Position numbers and translations under genes: made by a program | Source: Anaerolineae bacterium | Lineage (GTDB): Bacteria > Chloroflexota > Anaerolineae > Promineifilales > Promineifilaceae | DNA length: 64,000 nucleotides | Assembly: GCA_023384355.1 (NCBI GenBank) | Contig: JAHDWL010000008.1 | Span: 1 to 64,000 of the forward strand | Direction: 5' to 3' | The notes under the pieces: generated by a model | What the model saw: the letters and a program-made list of their open reading frames with translations, nothing else | What the model was told of the DNA's origin: nothing | The model's database searches: none | Shown here: positions 1 to 7,411 of the stretch, piece after piece | How the letters are laid out: the number at the start of each line of letters is the position of its first letter | Position numbering within the stretch: position 1 is the first letter of the stretch

Positions 1-643
1 ACCATACCCAATTGGGGTTGCGGGGACGGCCGTCGGGCTGAGTGTCCGTGATCAGGCGCACCAGCATCCACAGAGCCAGGCTGCAAAGGGCGATGACCAG
101 ATTGTCGTTGTTGACGGCCGCGCTCATGAAGATGAACTGCGGGTTCAGCGCGACCAGCGCGGCGGCCAGCAGCGCGTGGCGGGGCAACAGACGGCGGCCG
201 ATGGCGTAGGTCGCCAGCACGGTGATGAGGCCGAGGATGGTCGAAACGGCGCGGGCCATGTTGGTCGCCAGCGCCGCGCCGCGCCAGGGAAAGTCCTCGG
301 CCGCCGTGTGGTAGTGCGCAACCCGACTCAGACCCGCCCGCCAATCTCCGCTGAGTGGAGCGATGGTCTCCAGATCGGCGCGGTCGATAGGCGCGATGGC
401 CGGCGCGACCAACGCGTAATAGAGCGGCGGCTGCCAGATCTCGCCGACGGCCGCGCGATCGGCGACCAGATGCGGCAAGCCGTTGCCGGATGCCAGCCAG
501 TCGGCGTAATCGACGTGGTCGCGCTCATCGGGGGCCTCGAACAGGGGCGTTACGATGTTGTAGACCGCGCACAGCGCCGCAAACAGGGCCAGCAGGGCGA
601 CGAGTCGCGGGTTAATAAACGGGCGCATGGTGTTCGGGAACAT
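1..643 (-). CDS. Polytopic GT-C-like (DUF2142/ArnT-like) membrane protein, 5' part only
   Basis: The minus strand reads open from ATG 643 to the window edge (about 214 residues). An in-frame ATG at 628 is an alternative start; neither has a strong ribosome site. A first membrane segment (residues about 11-30) is followed by an acidic loop with EAPDERDH and then WLASGNGLP. This is the same place and pattern as SDEYEHF and WLITERRFP in the divergent gene at 741-2945, so the two are paralogs. Acidic residues after the first helix are typical of GT-C glycosyltransferases that use lipid-linked sugars. Later hydrophobic stretches (ALLAAALVALNPQFIFM) also match the neighbour (PQVIFHSSH region). The substrate is unknown, and the C-terminal part lies outside the window. 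Confidence 0.7.
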   Translation of the reverse strand, partial: MFPNTMRPFINPRLVALLALFAALCAVYNIVTPLFEAPDERDHVDYADWLASGNGLPHLVADRAAVGEIWQPPLYYALVAPAIAPIDRADLETIAPLSGDWRAGLSRVAHYHTAAEDFPWRGAALATNMARAVSTILGLITVLATYAIGRRLLPRHALLAAALVALNPQFIFMSAAVNNDNLVIALCSLALWMLVRLITDTQPDGRPRNPNWVW

Positions 644-728
644 CGGCTTCTGTCGGGATGGCCCTTTTATATCCTTCCCGGGCCGATTTGACACCGAACG
701 TTAACATTCCCAAAAGTCGCGCCGGCGG

Positions 729-734
729 TACAAT
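729..734 (+). promoter_or_regulatory. -10 box of a leaderless promoter (TACAAT)
   Basis: TACAAT lies six bases before the GTG at 741, which puts the transcription start at or next to the start codon. No ribosome site precedes the GTG. A TTGACA at 688 is too far upstream to serve as its -35. Confidence 0.5.
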
Positions 735-740
735 TCGAGG

Positions 741-2945
741 GTGCAGCATTTGCGACATCCCTTGCTACTCGTGCTGGCGGGTTTCCTCGCGCTAACCGTC
801 GTCTACTCCTGGGCCATCCCGCCGCTCGAAGGTTCCGATGAATACGAGCATTTCGCTTACATTAATTGGCTGATCACAGAACGTCGCTTCCCGATCCAGG
901 GTGAAGCGGGCTGGGAAAGCCCCGTGCGCCAGGAATCGGGCCAGCCGCCGCTCTACTACCTGCTGGCATCGCTGCCCGCGCGACTCTCCGACGAACAGCC
1001 ACCGGTCGTCTTCCGGCCCAATCCCTATTTCCGCTACGACCTTGACCCGACGCGGCCCGATAACAAAAACACCGCCCTCCACTACCCGGAGGACACCGGC
1101 GGCGGCTGGCGGGCGCTGAGGCTGGCCCGCATCGCCTCGATTCTCTCCGGGGCGCTGTTCGTCATCTGTGTCTACGGATTGGCGGCGACCGTTCTGCCTG
1201 CTGGTCGCGGCGCGGCCGCGGCCGCCGCGGCGTTCGCGGCGTTCATCCCCCAGGTCATCTTTCACAGCAGTCACGTCTCCAACGACATGCTGGCCGCGGC
1301 CTTCAGTACGCTGACCCTGTGGCTGCTGGCGCGCATCGTGCGCCTGGGCGGTGGCCGCCGGCGCGGGCTGGCCCTCGGCGCAGCTTTAGGGCTGGCGGCG
1401 CTCGTGAAGGTTAATGCGCTGGTCGTCGGCCTGCCGGTGGCGCTGGGCTTCGCCTGGATAGGGTTGGGGCGCGACAAGCCCGTCTCCCGGCGCGATCATC
1501 TGCTTGAAGCCTTGACCACCGCCGGCTGGTCGGCCTTTGGCTTTCTGATTGTGGCCGGGTGGTGGTTCTTGCGTTCCCGCCTGCTCTACGGCGCGTTCCT
1601 GGGGCTGAATACCCATTGTTATCAGGAGCTGTCGACCTGCGGCCCGATCCGGCTGGTTTGGCCCAACTGGTTCGCCTGGCGCGACACCTTTCGCTCCTTC
1701 TGGGCGGCGTTTGGGCTGGCGAACATCCGGCCCTGGGACTGGGTCTATTGGCTCTTCGCCGCGTTGATCGGTCTGGCAATCGTCGGGCTGATCCTGTTCG
1801 TCATTCGGCGGCGACAGGCTCGCGCCGCCGGAGCACCGGCGGCCGACCCGCATCTGCCGGTGTTGCTCGTCCTCATGGCCAGCGCTGTGGCGGGCAATTT
1901 GCTCCTGCTCTACGTCTGGATGCAGCAAATTCTGGCGACCTACGGGCGCCTGCTCTACCCATCGCTGGGCGGCATTGTCGTGTTGCTTGTCGCCGGATTG
2001 TGGGAGCTTCACCCGCGACTGGCCCGGCTCGCGTGGCTGGTCCCGGTCGGTCTGGCCGTGGCCGCACCCTTTTGGCTAATCCGGCCGGCCTACGCCCTGC
2101 CGCGCTTTCTCGACGAGGCAGCGACGGCCGCATTGGGCGATTCCCTGGACTGGAAATATGGCGATGTGGCCGAGCTGGTCAGCATAACGCCGGCGGCCAG
2201 CTCCGTGGCGGCGGGCGATACGCTGCCGGTGGAGCTTTGCTGGCAAACCCTGGGCGAAACAGACACGAATTACACTGTCTTCCTGCAGGCCGTCGGGCCG
2301 GGGGACATCATCGTTGCCGACCGCTACACCTTCCACGGCCTCGGCAGCTACCCGACGGCGATCTGGGAGCGCGGCCGCGTCTTTTGCGATACGCTGCGAA
2401 TGCCCATTCCGGTCGGGCTGGAGCGAACGCTGGTCTATCGTCTGGCGGTAGGGCTTCTGGACGACGCCTCTGACGAGCGTCTGCCCGGACACGATCCGGC
2501 CGGCAACCCGCTGCCGCCGTTCGCCGGGGAGGTGCGACTTGGTGCAAACCCGGAAACGGCGAGAGAGACACCACCACCGGGAGACGCGGCTATACGTTTG
2601 GCCGGGGCGGAGTTCGCGCCGCGCCGGCGGGCAGGGGAGACCCAACCGGTGACGTTGCACTGGTACGCGTCCGAGGCTATGCCCATCGATTACACCGTCT
2701 TCGTCCACCTTCGCGATAGCGACGGCCGGCTCGTCGCCCAGGCCGACGGCCCGCCGCTTGACGGCTGGTATCCGACCTCGTGGTGGACAGCGGGCGAGTG
2801 GGTGGCGGATGAGCACGCATTTGCCTTGCCCGCCGAAACCCCGCCGGGAGCGTATCAACTCGTGGTTGGGCTGTATGACCCGGCGACCGGCGAACGACTG
2901 GGTGATGAGCAGTCATTGGGGCCGGTCGAGATCGTCGCGCCGTGA
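741..2945 (+). CDS. Polytopic GT-C-like (DUF2142/ArnT-like) membrane protein with C-terminal beta-sandwich repeats
   Basis: A 734-residue protein with GTG start 741. Residues 1 to about 460 hold roughly a dozen membrane segments. The loop after the first has the acidic motif EGSDEYEHF, as in GT-C enzymes that transfer sugars from polyprenyl phosphates. Residues about 475-600 and 625-734 are two similar non-membrane beta-rich repeats; each contains a DYTVFxx or NYTVFLQ strand and a late VGLxD or VGLYD strand. They probably form extracytoplasmic Ig-like domains. The gene is divergent from a paralog at the left edge, with 97 bases between them, and convergent with the MFS gene downstream. A role in envelope glycan or protein glycosylation is inferred; the family name is given with moderate confidence. 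Confidence 0.7.
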   Translation: MQHLRHPLLLVLAGFLALTVVYSWAIPPLEGSDEYEHFAYINWLITERRFPIQGEAGWESPVRQESGQPPLYYLLASLPARLSDEQPPVVFRPNPYFRYDLDPTRPDNKNTALHYPEDTGGGWRALRLARIASILSGALFVICVYGLAATVLPAGRGAAAAAAAFAAFIPQVIFHSSHVSNDMLAAAFSTLTLWLLARIVRLGGGRRRGLALGAALGLAALVKVNALVVGLPVALGFAWIGLGRDKPVSRRDHLLEALTTAGWSAFGFLIVAGWWFLRSRLLYGAFLGLNTHCYQELSTCGPIRLVWPNWFAWRDTFRSFWAAFGLANIRPWDWVYWLFAALIGLAIVGLILFVIRRRQARAAGAPAADPHLPVLLVLMASAVAGNLLLLYVWMQQILATYGRLLYPSLGGIVVLLVAGLWELHPRLARLAWLVPVGLAVAAPFWLIRPAYALPRFLDEAATAALGDSLDWKYGDVAELVSITPAASSVAAGDTLPVELCWQTLGETDTNYTVFLQAVGPGDIIVADRYTFHGLGSYPTAIWERGRVFCDTLRMPIPVGLERTLVYRLAVGLLDDASDERLPGHDPAGNPLPPFAGEVRLGANPETARETPPPGDAAIRLAGAEFAPRRRAGETQPVTLHWYASEAMPIDYTVFVHLRDSDGRLVAQADGPPLDGWYPTSWWTAGEWVADEHAFALPAETPPGAYQLVVGLYDPATGERLGDEQSLGPVEIVAP

Positions 2946-2970
2946 GCTGAAGGAATGAACTTTAGCTCAC
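2942..2970. terminator. Hairpin between convergent genes
   Basis: GTGAGCTGAAG (2942-2952) pairs with CTTTAGCTCAC (2960-2970) over 11 positions with one G-U and a 7-base loop. The stop codon of the upstream gene lies in the left arm. There is no good T-run on either side, so termination is plausible but not certain. Confidence 0.5.
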
Positions 2971-2991
2971 AGCGCTATCCTTCACAGCCTC

Positions 2992-4287
2992 TCAGACCGC
3001 GACTTCAAGGACAGGCGAATCAAATCGCCGCAACATCGGATATTTCCAGGCAATTAAAATGGTGAGGGCTACCGTGGCGACGCCGCCCGTCACCACGGCG
3101 AAGGGCACGCCGAACGCCGCCGCCACCAGTCCGGCCTCCAGCTCGCCCAACTGCGGCCCACCCATGAAGAACATCATGTTGACACTGGTCATGCGGCCGC
3201 GCAGTTCGTCCGGCGTCATCAACTGGCGCACGGTGCCGCGAATCACCATCGATACGGCATCCGACGCGCCGACGATCATCAGGGCCACGAAAGACAACGC
3301 AAACGAGGTCGACACTCCGAGCAAGGCCGTCGCCGCGCCATAGATGATGACGCAGCCCAACAGCAGCGGCCCCTGTCGACGCAATTGTTCGGCGCGAACA
3401 GACAGCCTGCCCCCGGCCAGCGCCGCGCCGACGGAATCGGCCGCCGCCAGCCAGCCATAGCCGACCGCGCCCACGCCCAGAATGTCACTGGCAATGATGG
3501 GCAGCATCGTTCGGGCCGAACTGAAGAACGTGGCGATGAAGTCGAGCAGCATGGTGCTGGAGATGATTGGCGTCCGGAAGACGAAACGCAGCCCTTCGGC
3601 AAGGGCAGCGAAGCCCAGCCCCGTCGACTTGGCGGCGACGTGGCCGCGATAACTCATGAGCAACAGGGAGACGACGACGCCCAAAAATGAGACGGCGTTG
3701 ATGGCATAGACGTAGCCCACATTGAAATAGCCGACTACCAGCCCGGCCAACGCCGGGCCAATGACCGCGGCGACGGTCATCATCAGGGTTTGCACGCTGA
3801 TGGCATTGGCGAAATGCTCCGCCGGGACAAGGTGGGGGACGAGGGACTGACGGGACGGCCCTTCCAGCGCGTTCATGGCTGCCAGCATGGCGGTGATGAT
3901 GTAGATGTGGAGGACGGTCGCCTGCCCGGTCAGGGTCAGGTAAGCCAGAATGGCCGCGATGACCACGTCGAAACCCTCGGTGAATAGAAGCAACGTCCGC
4001 CGGTTGCGCGTGTCGGCCAGCATGCCGCCGAACAGGGCAAAGAGGATAATCGGGATGACGCGCACCAGGCCGAGGGTCCCCAGACCCAGCGCTTGCGCGC
4101 TGAGCTCGATGGAGCGGCCGAGAATCTCCGCCGTATAGGTCTGCCCGCGGAGCAGGTTAAAAATATGCCAGTTTATGGCGATTAACTGCATCTGCGAGCC
4201 GATGACGGAGACGAAAAGGCCGCTCCAGAAGAGGCGAAAGTCGCGATAACGCAAGGCAGGCGGATAGCTCAGTTTTGGACGGGACAT
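2992..4287 (-). CDS. MFS transporter, EntS/MFS_3-like exporter
   Basis: A 431-residue protein with 12 predicted membrane helices, the usual length of a major facilitator. After the second helix it carries the MFS motif A loop (GGMLADTRNRRTLLL, about residues 86-100). The N-terminus (RYRDFRLFWSGLFVSVIGSQM) is typical of the enterobactin-exporter-like MFS_3 group, which pumps small molecules or siderophores out of the cytoplasm. There are no siderophore synthesis genes nearby, so the substrate cannot be assigned. Start ATG 4287; no clear ribosome site. It is the last gene before the convergent hairpin at 2942-2970. Confidence 0.85.
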   Translation of the reverse strand: MSRPKLSYPPALRYRDFRLFWSGLFVSVIGSQMQLIAINWHIFNLLRGQTYTAEILGRSIELSAQALGLGTLGLVRVIPIILFALFGGMLADTRNRRTLLLFTEGFDVVIAAILAYLTLTGQATVLHIYIITAMLAAMNALEGPSRQSLVPHLVPAEHFANAISVQTLMMTVAAVIGPALAGLVVGYFNVGYVYAINAVSFLGVVVSLLLMSYRGHVAAKSTGLGFAALAEGLRFVFRTPIISSTMLLDFIATFFSSARTMLPIIASDILGVGAVGYGWLAAADSVGAALAGGRLSVRAEQLRRQGPLLLGCVIIYGAATALLGVSTSFALSFVALMIVGASDAVSMVIRGTVRQLMTPDELRGRMTSVNMMFFMGGPQLGELEAGLVAAAFGVPFAVVTGGVATVALTILIAWKYPMLRRFDSPVLEVAV

Positions 4288-4370
4288 AGGGGCAGGGAGG
4301 GATATTTGGTGGACGCAGCGGGAATTAAAACTGCCTTCCCGCCGCGCCGGGAGGTTAACATGTCAAATGC

Positions 4371-4973
4371 TCAGGAGTTGGGATCGCGCTCGGTGACGTG
4401 CGGGCTGCCGTAGAGCCACCAGTAGGTGGGCCGGGGATACGCCGGTTCCCACTCCAGGGGCCAGATGAAGTCGGCGGGGACAAAGCGGCTCCGCAGGCGC
4501 GTGTCGAGCGTCTCCAGGTGTTGCTGCGGCCGCGCTTCCGTCTGGTAAGGGGGTAAGCTGAGTTTCTCCAGCAACGCCTGGATGATGGCCCGCGTTTCGA
4601 CGGCCGTGCCGTAATTGCTGGAGCGGTCAAACGTGCCGCGATCCATGTCCTTGATGTACTCTTCCCATTGGCGCAGACGGGCTTCAAGCTCATTATGGGC
4701 TTTTTTCTCGAAGCGGACGACTCGGTCGGCCAGGACCTGGTTAAATTGTGTCATGGCCGCATTTATCTGCGCCTGTTGGTCTGCCGGGAGCAATCCCGCC
4801 AACAACCGCAGGCGATGTTCACGCAACAGGTAGCCGCCAAGCGTCAGGGCGGGCATGCCGCCACGCGGCGCAGGCCAGAACAGGATGTCGCTATCGAGAT
4901 ATTGATCCATCTGGCCGGCCATGGCGACCAGAACAGCCGCATCCTGAGTTAAACGTTCGTTCCCGTCTTGCAC
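4371..4973 (-). CDS. Conserved-looking hypothetical protein, helical
   Basis: Start GTG 4973 is chosen because GGAGG (4979-4983) lies five bases before it; longer in-frame starts up to 5036 lack a ribosome site. The product is about 200 residues with no signal peptide or membrane helix. It is rich in Q, E and R in the middle (residues about 60-115, RLRLLAGLLPADQQAQ and KKAHNELEARLRQWEEY), which suggests a helical bundle. The C-terminal third has many W, P and Y residues (FIWPLEWEPAYP, TYWWLYGSPH). Family not recognised. It sits 83 bases downstream of the MFS start on the same strand and is divergent from the zinc-finger protein at 5084. Confidence 0.6.
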   Translation of the reverse strand: MQDGNERLTQDAAVLVAMAGQMDQYLDSDILFWPAPRGGMPALTLGGYLLREHRLRLLAGLLPADQQAQINAAMTQFNQVLADRVVRFEKKAHNELEARLRQWEEYIKDMDRGTFDRSSNYGTAVETRAIIQALLEKLSLPPYQTEARPQQHLETLDTRLRSRFVPADFIWPLEWEPAYPRPTYWWLYGSPHVTERDPNS

Positions 4974-5006
4974 ATGAGCCTCCGCTTGAAGAATTGGTTC
5001 ATCGGA

Positions 5007-5012
5007 TATAAT
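5007..5012 (+). promoter_or_regulatory. Candidate -10 box (TATAAT) for the 5084 gene
   Basis: TATAAT in GGATATAATAGG, about 70 bases before ATG 5084, in the divergent gap. No convincing -35 was seen. Confidence 0.35.
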
Positions 5013-5083
5013 AGGCCTCAGCCTTGGCGGCGTCAACCATTAATAACGGATCGCGCCTTAACGAGGCGCAAGCGAGTAACACC

Positions 5084-5383
5084 ATGAAACAAATGCGACG
5101 CGCCGCAATTTATAAACTGGCCACGGCCGCCCACGAGATGGAGCTCGACGTGATGAGCGGCATCCTGCACCGTGGTGATGACGGCCGCTGGCAGATCGGC
5201 GACCACGATCTCGTCGGCTGGCTCGACCGTCACGCCGGCGAGGAACTGGTGCTGGTGCTCGGCTCGCTGGCCGACGACCGGGACGTCCAGGTGCGCACTT
5301 GCCGGACTTGCGGGCGCGATTACACAGAGCTGGAATGCCCCCACTGCCGCGCCAATCGCATCCGCCTGCGGGGCCATGCCTGA
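5084..5383 (+). CDS. Small protein with C-terminal zinc-binding CxxC pair
   Basis: 99 residues from ATG 5084, with GAGG about 15 bases upstream. The reading frame is open back to 5024, but only from a TTG. The N-terminal two thirds are mixed (KLATAAHEMELDVMSG, HDLVGWLDRHAGEELVLVLGSL). The end carries CRTCGRDYTELECPHCRANRIR: two Cys pairs 11 residues apart, a zinc-ribbon arrangement. No membrane segment. Its stop overlaps a possible ATG (5376) of the next gene, so the two may be co-transcribed. Function unknown. Confidence 0.6.
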   Translation: MKQMRRAAIYKLATAAHEMELDVMSGILHRGDDGRWQIGDHDLVGWLDRHAGEELVLVLGSLADDRDVQVRTCRTCGRDYTELECPHCRANRIRLRGHA

Positions 5384-5414
5384 CCGAAATTTACCCAATC
5401 CTTCCATCAATCCT

Positions 5415-6377
5415 ATGCCAATATTCACCCCTTTTATCAAACGACTCACGATCACTTTCTGCCTGATAACAATTCTCCTTGCGCCAATCCACCTGGTCTC
5501 CGCTCAATCCGATGAGCCCCGATTATCCGACCTGGCCGTTGAGCTTTGGCCGGACTATGACCGCCCGGCCATGCTTGTGCTGCTGACGGCCACCTTGCCC
5601 GAAGGGACGACCCTGCCGGCCGGCGTAACAATCCCCCTGCCGACCGGGGCCGAAGTACATGCCGTCGCCAGCTTCAACGAGACCGGCGCGCTGATGTCGG
5701 ACGTGGATTACACGATCGAAGGCGACCGCCTGAGCCTCACTACCCCGTCCAACCGCTTTCGGGTGGAATATTACGCGCCGTATGCTGCGGATGGGAACGA
5801 GCACTCCTATACCTTCAATTGGGTCTCCGACCTGATCGTCGATCAGGCGACGGTTGTGGTCCAGCAACCGCTCGCGGCGACTGACATGCGGTTGACGCCG
5901 GCCGCGGCTTCGGCCGTCGACCGGGGAGATGGCCTGCGCTACCACACGCTGGCCGCACGCTCGATAGACCCCGGCGAGCCATTCACAGTTGAGGTGGCCT
6001 ACACTGTCGATACACCGGCGCTGTCGGCACCCACTCAAGCTCCGATTGAGGCGACCGAGGCGCTGACTCCGGCCGCCGGATCGGCGACAGGAATCGGTTT
6101 CGATCCGATCTGGCTTTTGGTCGGCGCCGGCGCGCTGGCTCTGGCCGGTGGGGCGTGGTACGTGGGGCATCGTCAGGGGCGCGCCGCCACACGTTCCCGC
6201 AAGCCGCAGCCGTCACGGCCGGAGAAAAAGGCATCATCTGCGGGGAAGCCGCCGACTTCGAAAAGCACATCGGCCAAACCCACCGCCGGAACGGCCAGAT
6301 ATTGTCACAACTGCGGCCGGCAGGCTCAGGCAGAAGATACGTTCTGCCGGAACTGCGGTGAACAACTCAAGGGTTGA
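5415..6377 (+). CDS. Secreted beta-domain protein with one TM helix and a cytoplasmic zinc ribbon
   Basis: From ATG 5415 the product is 320 residues. ATG 5376, overlapping the previous stop, is an alternative that adds 13 residues before the signal peptide. Order: signal peptide (about 1-29, ending HLVSA), an extracytoplasmic beta-rich region (about 30-200) with LSLTTPSNRFRVEYYAPY, a Thr/Pro/Ala linker, one membrane helix (WLLVGAGALALAGGAWYVG), a Lys/Ser/Pro-rich basic stretch, and a C-terminal double zinc knuckle CHNCG...CRNCG of the zinc-ribbon type. The ribbon follows a basic stop-transfer region and so should face the cytoplasm. Function unknown. Confidence 0.65.
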   Translation: MPIFTPFIKRLTITFCLITILLAPIHLVSAQSDEPRLSDLAVELWPDYDRPAMLVLLTATLPEGTTLPAGVTIPLPTGAEVHAVASFNETGALMSDVDYTIEGDRLSLTTPSNRFRVEYYAPYAADGNEHSYTFNWVSDLIVDQATVVVQQPLAATDMRLTPAAASAVDRGDGLRYHTLAARSIDPGEPFTVEVAYTVDTPALSAPTQAPIEATEALTPAAGSATGIGFDPIWLLVGAGALALAGGAWYVGHRQGRAATRSRKPQPSRPEKKASSAGKPPTSKSTSAKPTAGTARYCHNCGRQAQAEDTFCRNCGEQLKG

Positions 6378-6418
6378 TTAGCGCAACGACGGACAGGTAC
6401 ATCCCATCGCCACAACAT

Positions 6419-6454
6419 AAAAGGCCCGCTTCGGTAAACCGGAGCGGGCCTTTT
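6419..6454. terminator. Bidirectional rho-independent terminator
   Basis: AAAAGGCCCGCT and AGCGGGCCTTTT form a perfect stem around an inner TCGGTAAACCGG loop (which can pair further as CGG/CCG), with A-run and T-run flanks. It serves the convergent genes ending at 6377 (+) and 6479 (-). Confidence 0.9.
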
Positions 6455-6478
6455 ATTGTTTAAATTCTATGGACTCGA

Positions 6479-7333
6479 TTACTGGCCGAGCAAGTAGGCC
6501 AGAATGTCGGCCATGTCCTGCGGGTTTTCACCCATGCGAGCGCCGAAGTTGGCCGGCATGACGCTGGGCGGTCCCGCGCATGGTCCAGTCGGGCACTCGG
6601 GCGCGATGAAGTCGCTCGGATACAGGATCGAGTGGTATACGTATTGCTGGGCATCCATCCCTTCCACCATTGTGGCGCCGACCGTCTCGATATCGACCAG
6701 CGACGGGCCGATGGCCGCGGGGGTCGAGCCGTCGATCGTGCCGTGGCAGGCCGAGCAACCATAGGTTACAGTGAACAGCTCCTGGCCACGCGCGGGGTCA
6801 CCCGGCGCAGTGATATCTGGCCCGGCCAGGAAGTCTGTGGCGCTCTCCGGCCATTCGTAGGTAACCAGCGGTTGCGAGCACAACGCCTCGCTTTCGTAAT
6901 TGAGCACGAAATTGGTTACGTTCCGAATCTGGTCCGGCCGTAGTGGGCCGCCGAAGGCGTCCGACCACGTCGGCATAATGGAGCCCCGACCGGCAGAAAC
7001 GGTAGTCAGGATGTAGTCATGCTTTGTGCCGGTCCAGCCCATGTCACTCATGCGCTGCGAGACATCGCCGCACAACAAGCCGTTGTAGTTAAGCGGCAGG
7101 CCCTGACAGGCGATCTGGTTGCCGGTCGTATCGAAGCATTCCTGGGCCGTACCGTCTACACCGTGGCAAGTGGCGCAGTTGTTGGCGAAGATCTCCGCGC
7201 CGGCCTCGATGGAGCGGCCCAACTCGGCGTCGGTGAAGCGCTCCATTCGGGAAGGTTCGCGCAACGCTGAATAGCCAAGCACCATCATCGCGATCATAAA
7301 GGCGATGGTTCCAATGACGATTTTAATCTGCAT
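6479..7333 (-). CDS. qcrC: Dihaem cytochrome c subunit of the quinol:cytochrome c reductase
   Basis: 284 residues from ATG 7333, with GAGGAATG upstream as ribosome site. An N-terminal membrane anchor (residues about 4-23) is followed by two class I cytochrome c domains. Haem attachment sites are CATCH at 53-57 and CSACH at 193-197. Likely axial methionines lie in GSIMPTW (about residue 120) and SVMPANFG near the C-terminus. The first domain has an extra Cys-containing loop (ECFDTTGNQIACQG). It is the last gene of the Rieske/cytochrome b/cytochrome c operon. It should accept electrons from the Rieske centre and pass them to a soluble carrier or oxidase on the outer face of the membrane. Confidence 0.9.
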   Translation of the reverse strand: MQIKIVIGTIAFMIAMMVLGYSALREPSRMERFTDAELGRSIEAGAEIFANNCATCHGVDGTAQECFDTTGNQIACQGLPLNYNGLLCGDVSQRMSDMGWTGTKHDYILTTVSAGRGSIMPTWSDAFGGPLRPDQIRNVTNFVLNYESEALCSQPLVTYEWPESATDFLAGPDITAPGDPARGQELFTVTYGCSACHGTIDGSTPAAIGPSLVDIETVGATMVEGMDAQQYVYHSILYPSDFIAPECPTGPCAGPPSVMPANFGARMGENPQDMADILAYLLGQ

Positions 7334-7411
7334 CTGTCATCATTCCTCGTTGGTTGAGGGCGGGAGCGCGAAATGCGATCCCGCTCATCCGCACCGGTTT
7401 CGCAGCGGCCA

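Noticed and set aside
688-693. TTGACA as -35 of the 741 promoter
   Set aside because: It lies 35 bases from TACAAT, and no -10 is found at 16-18 bases from it.
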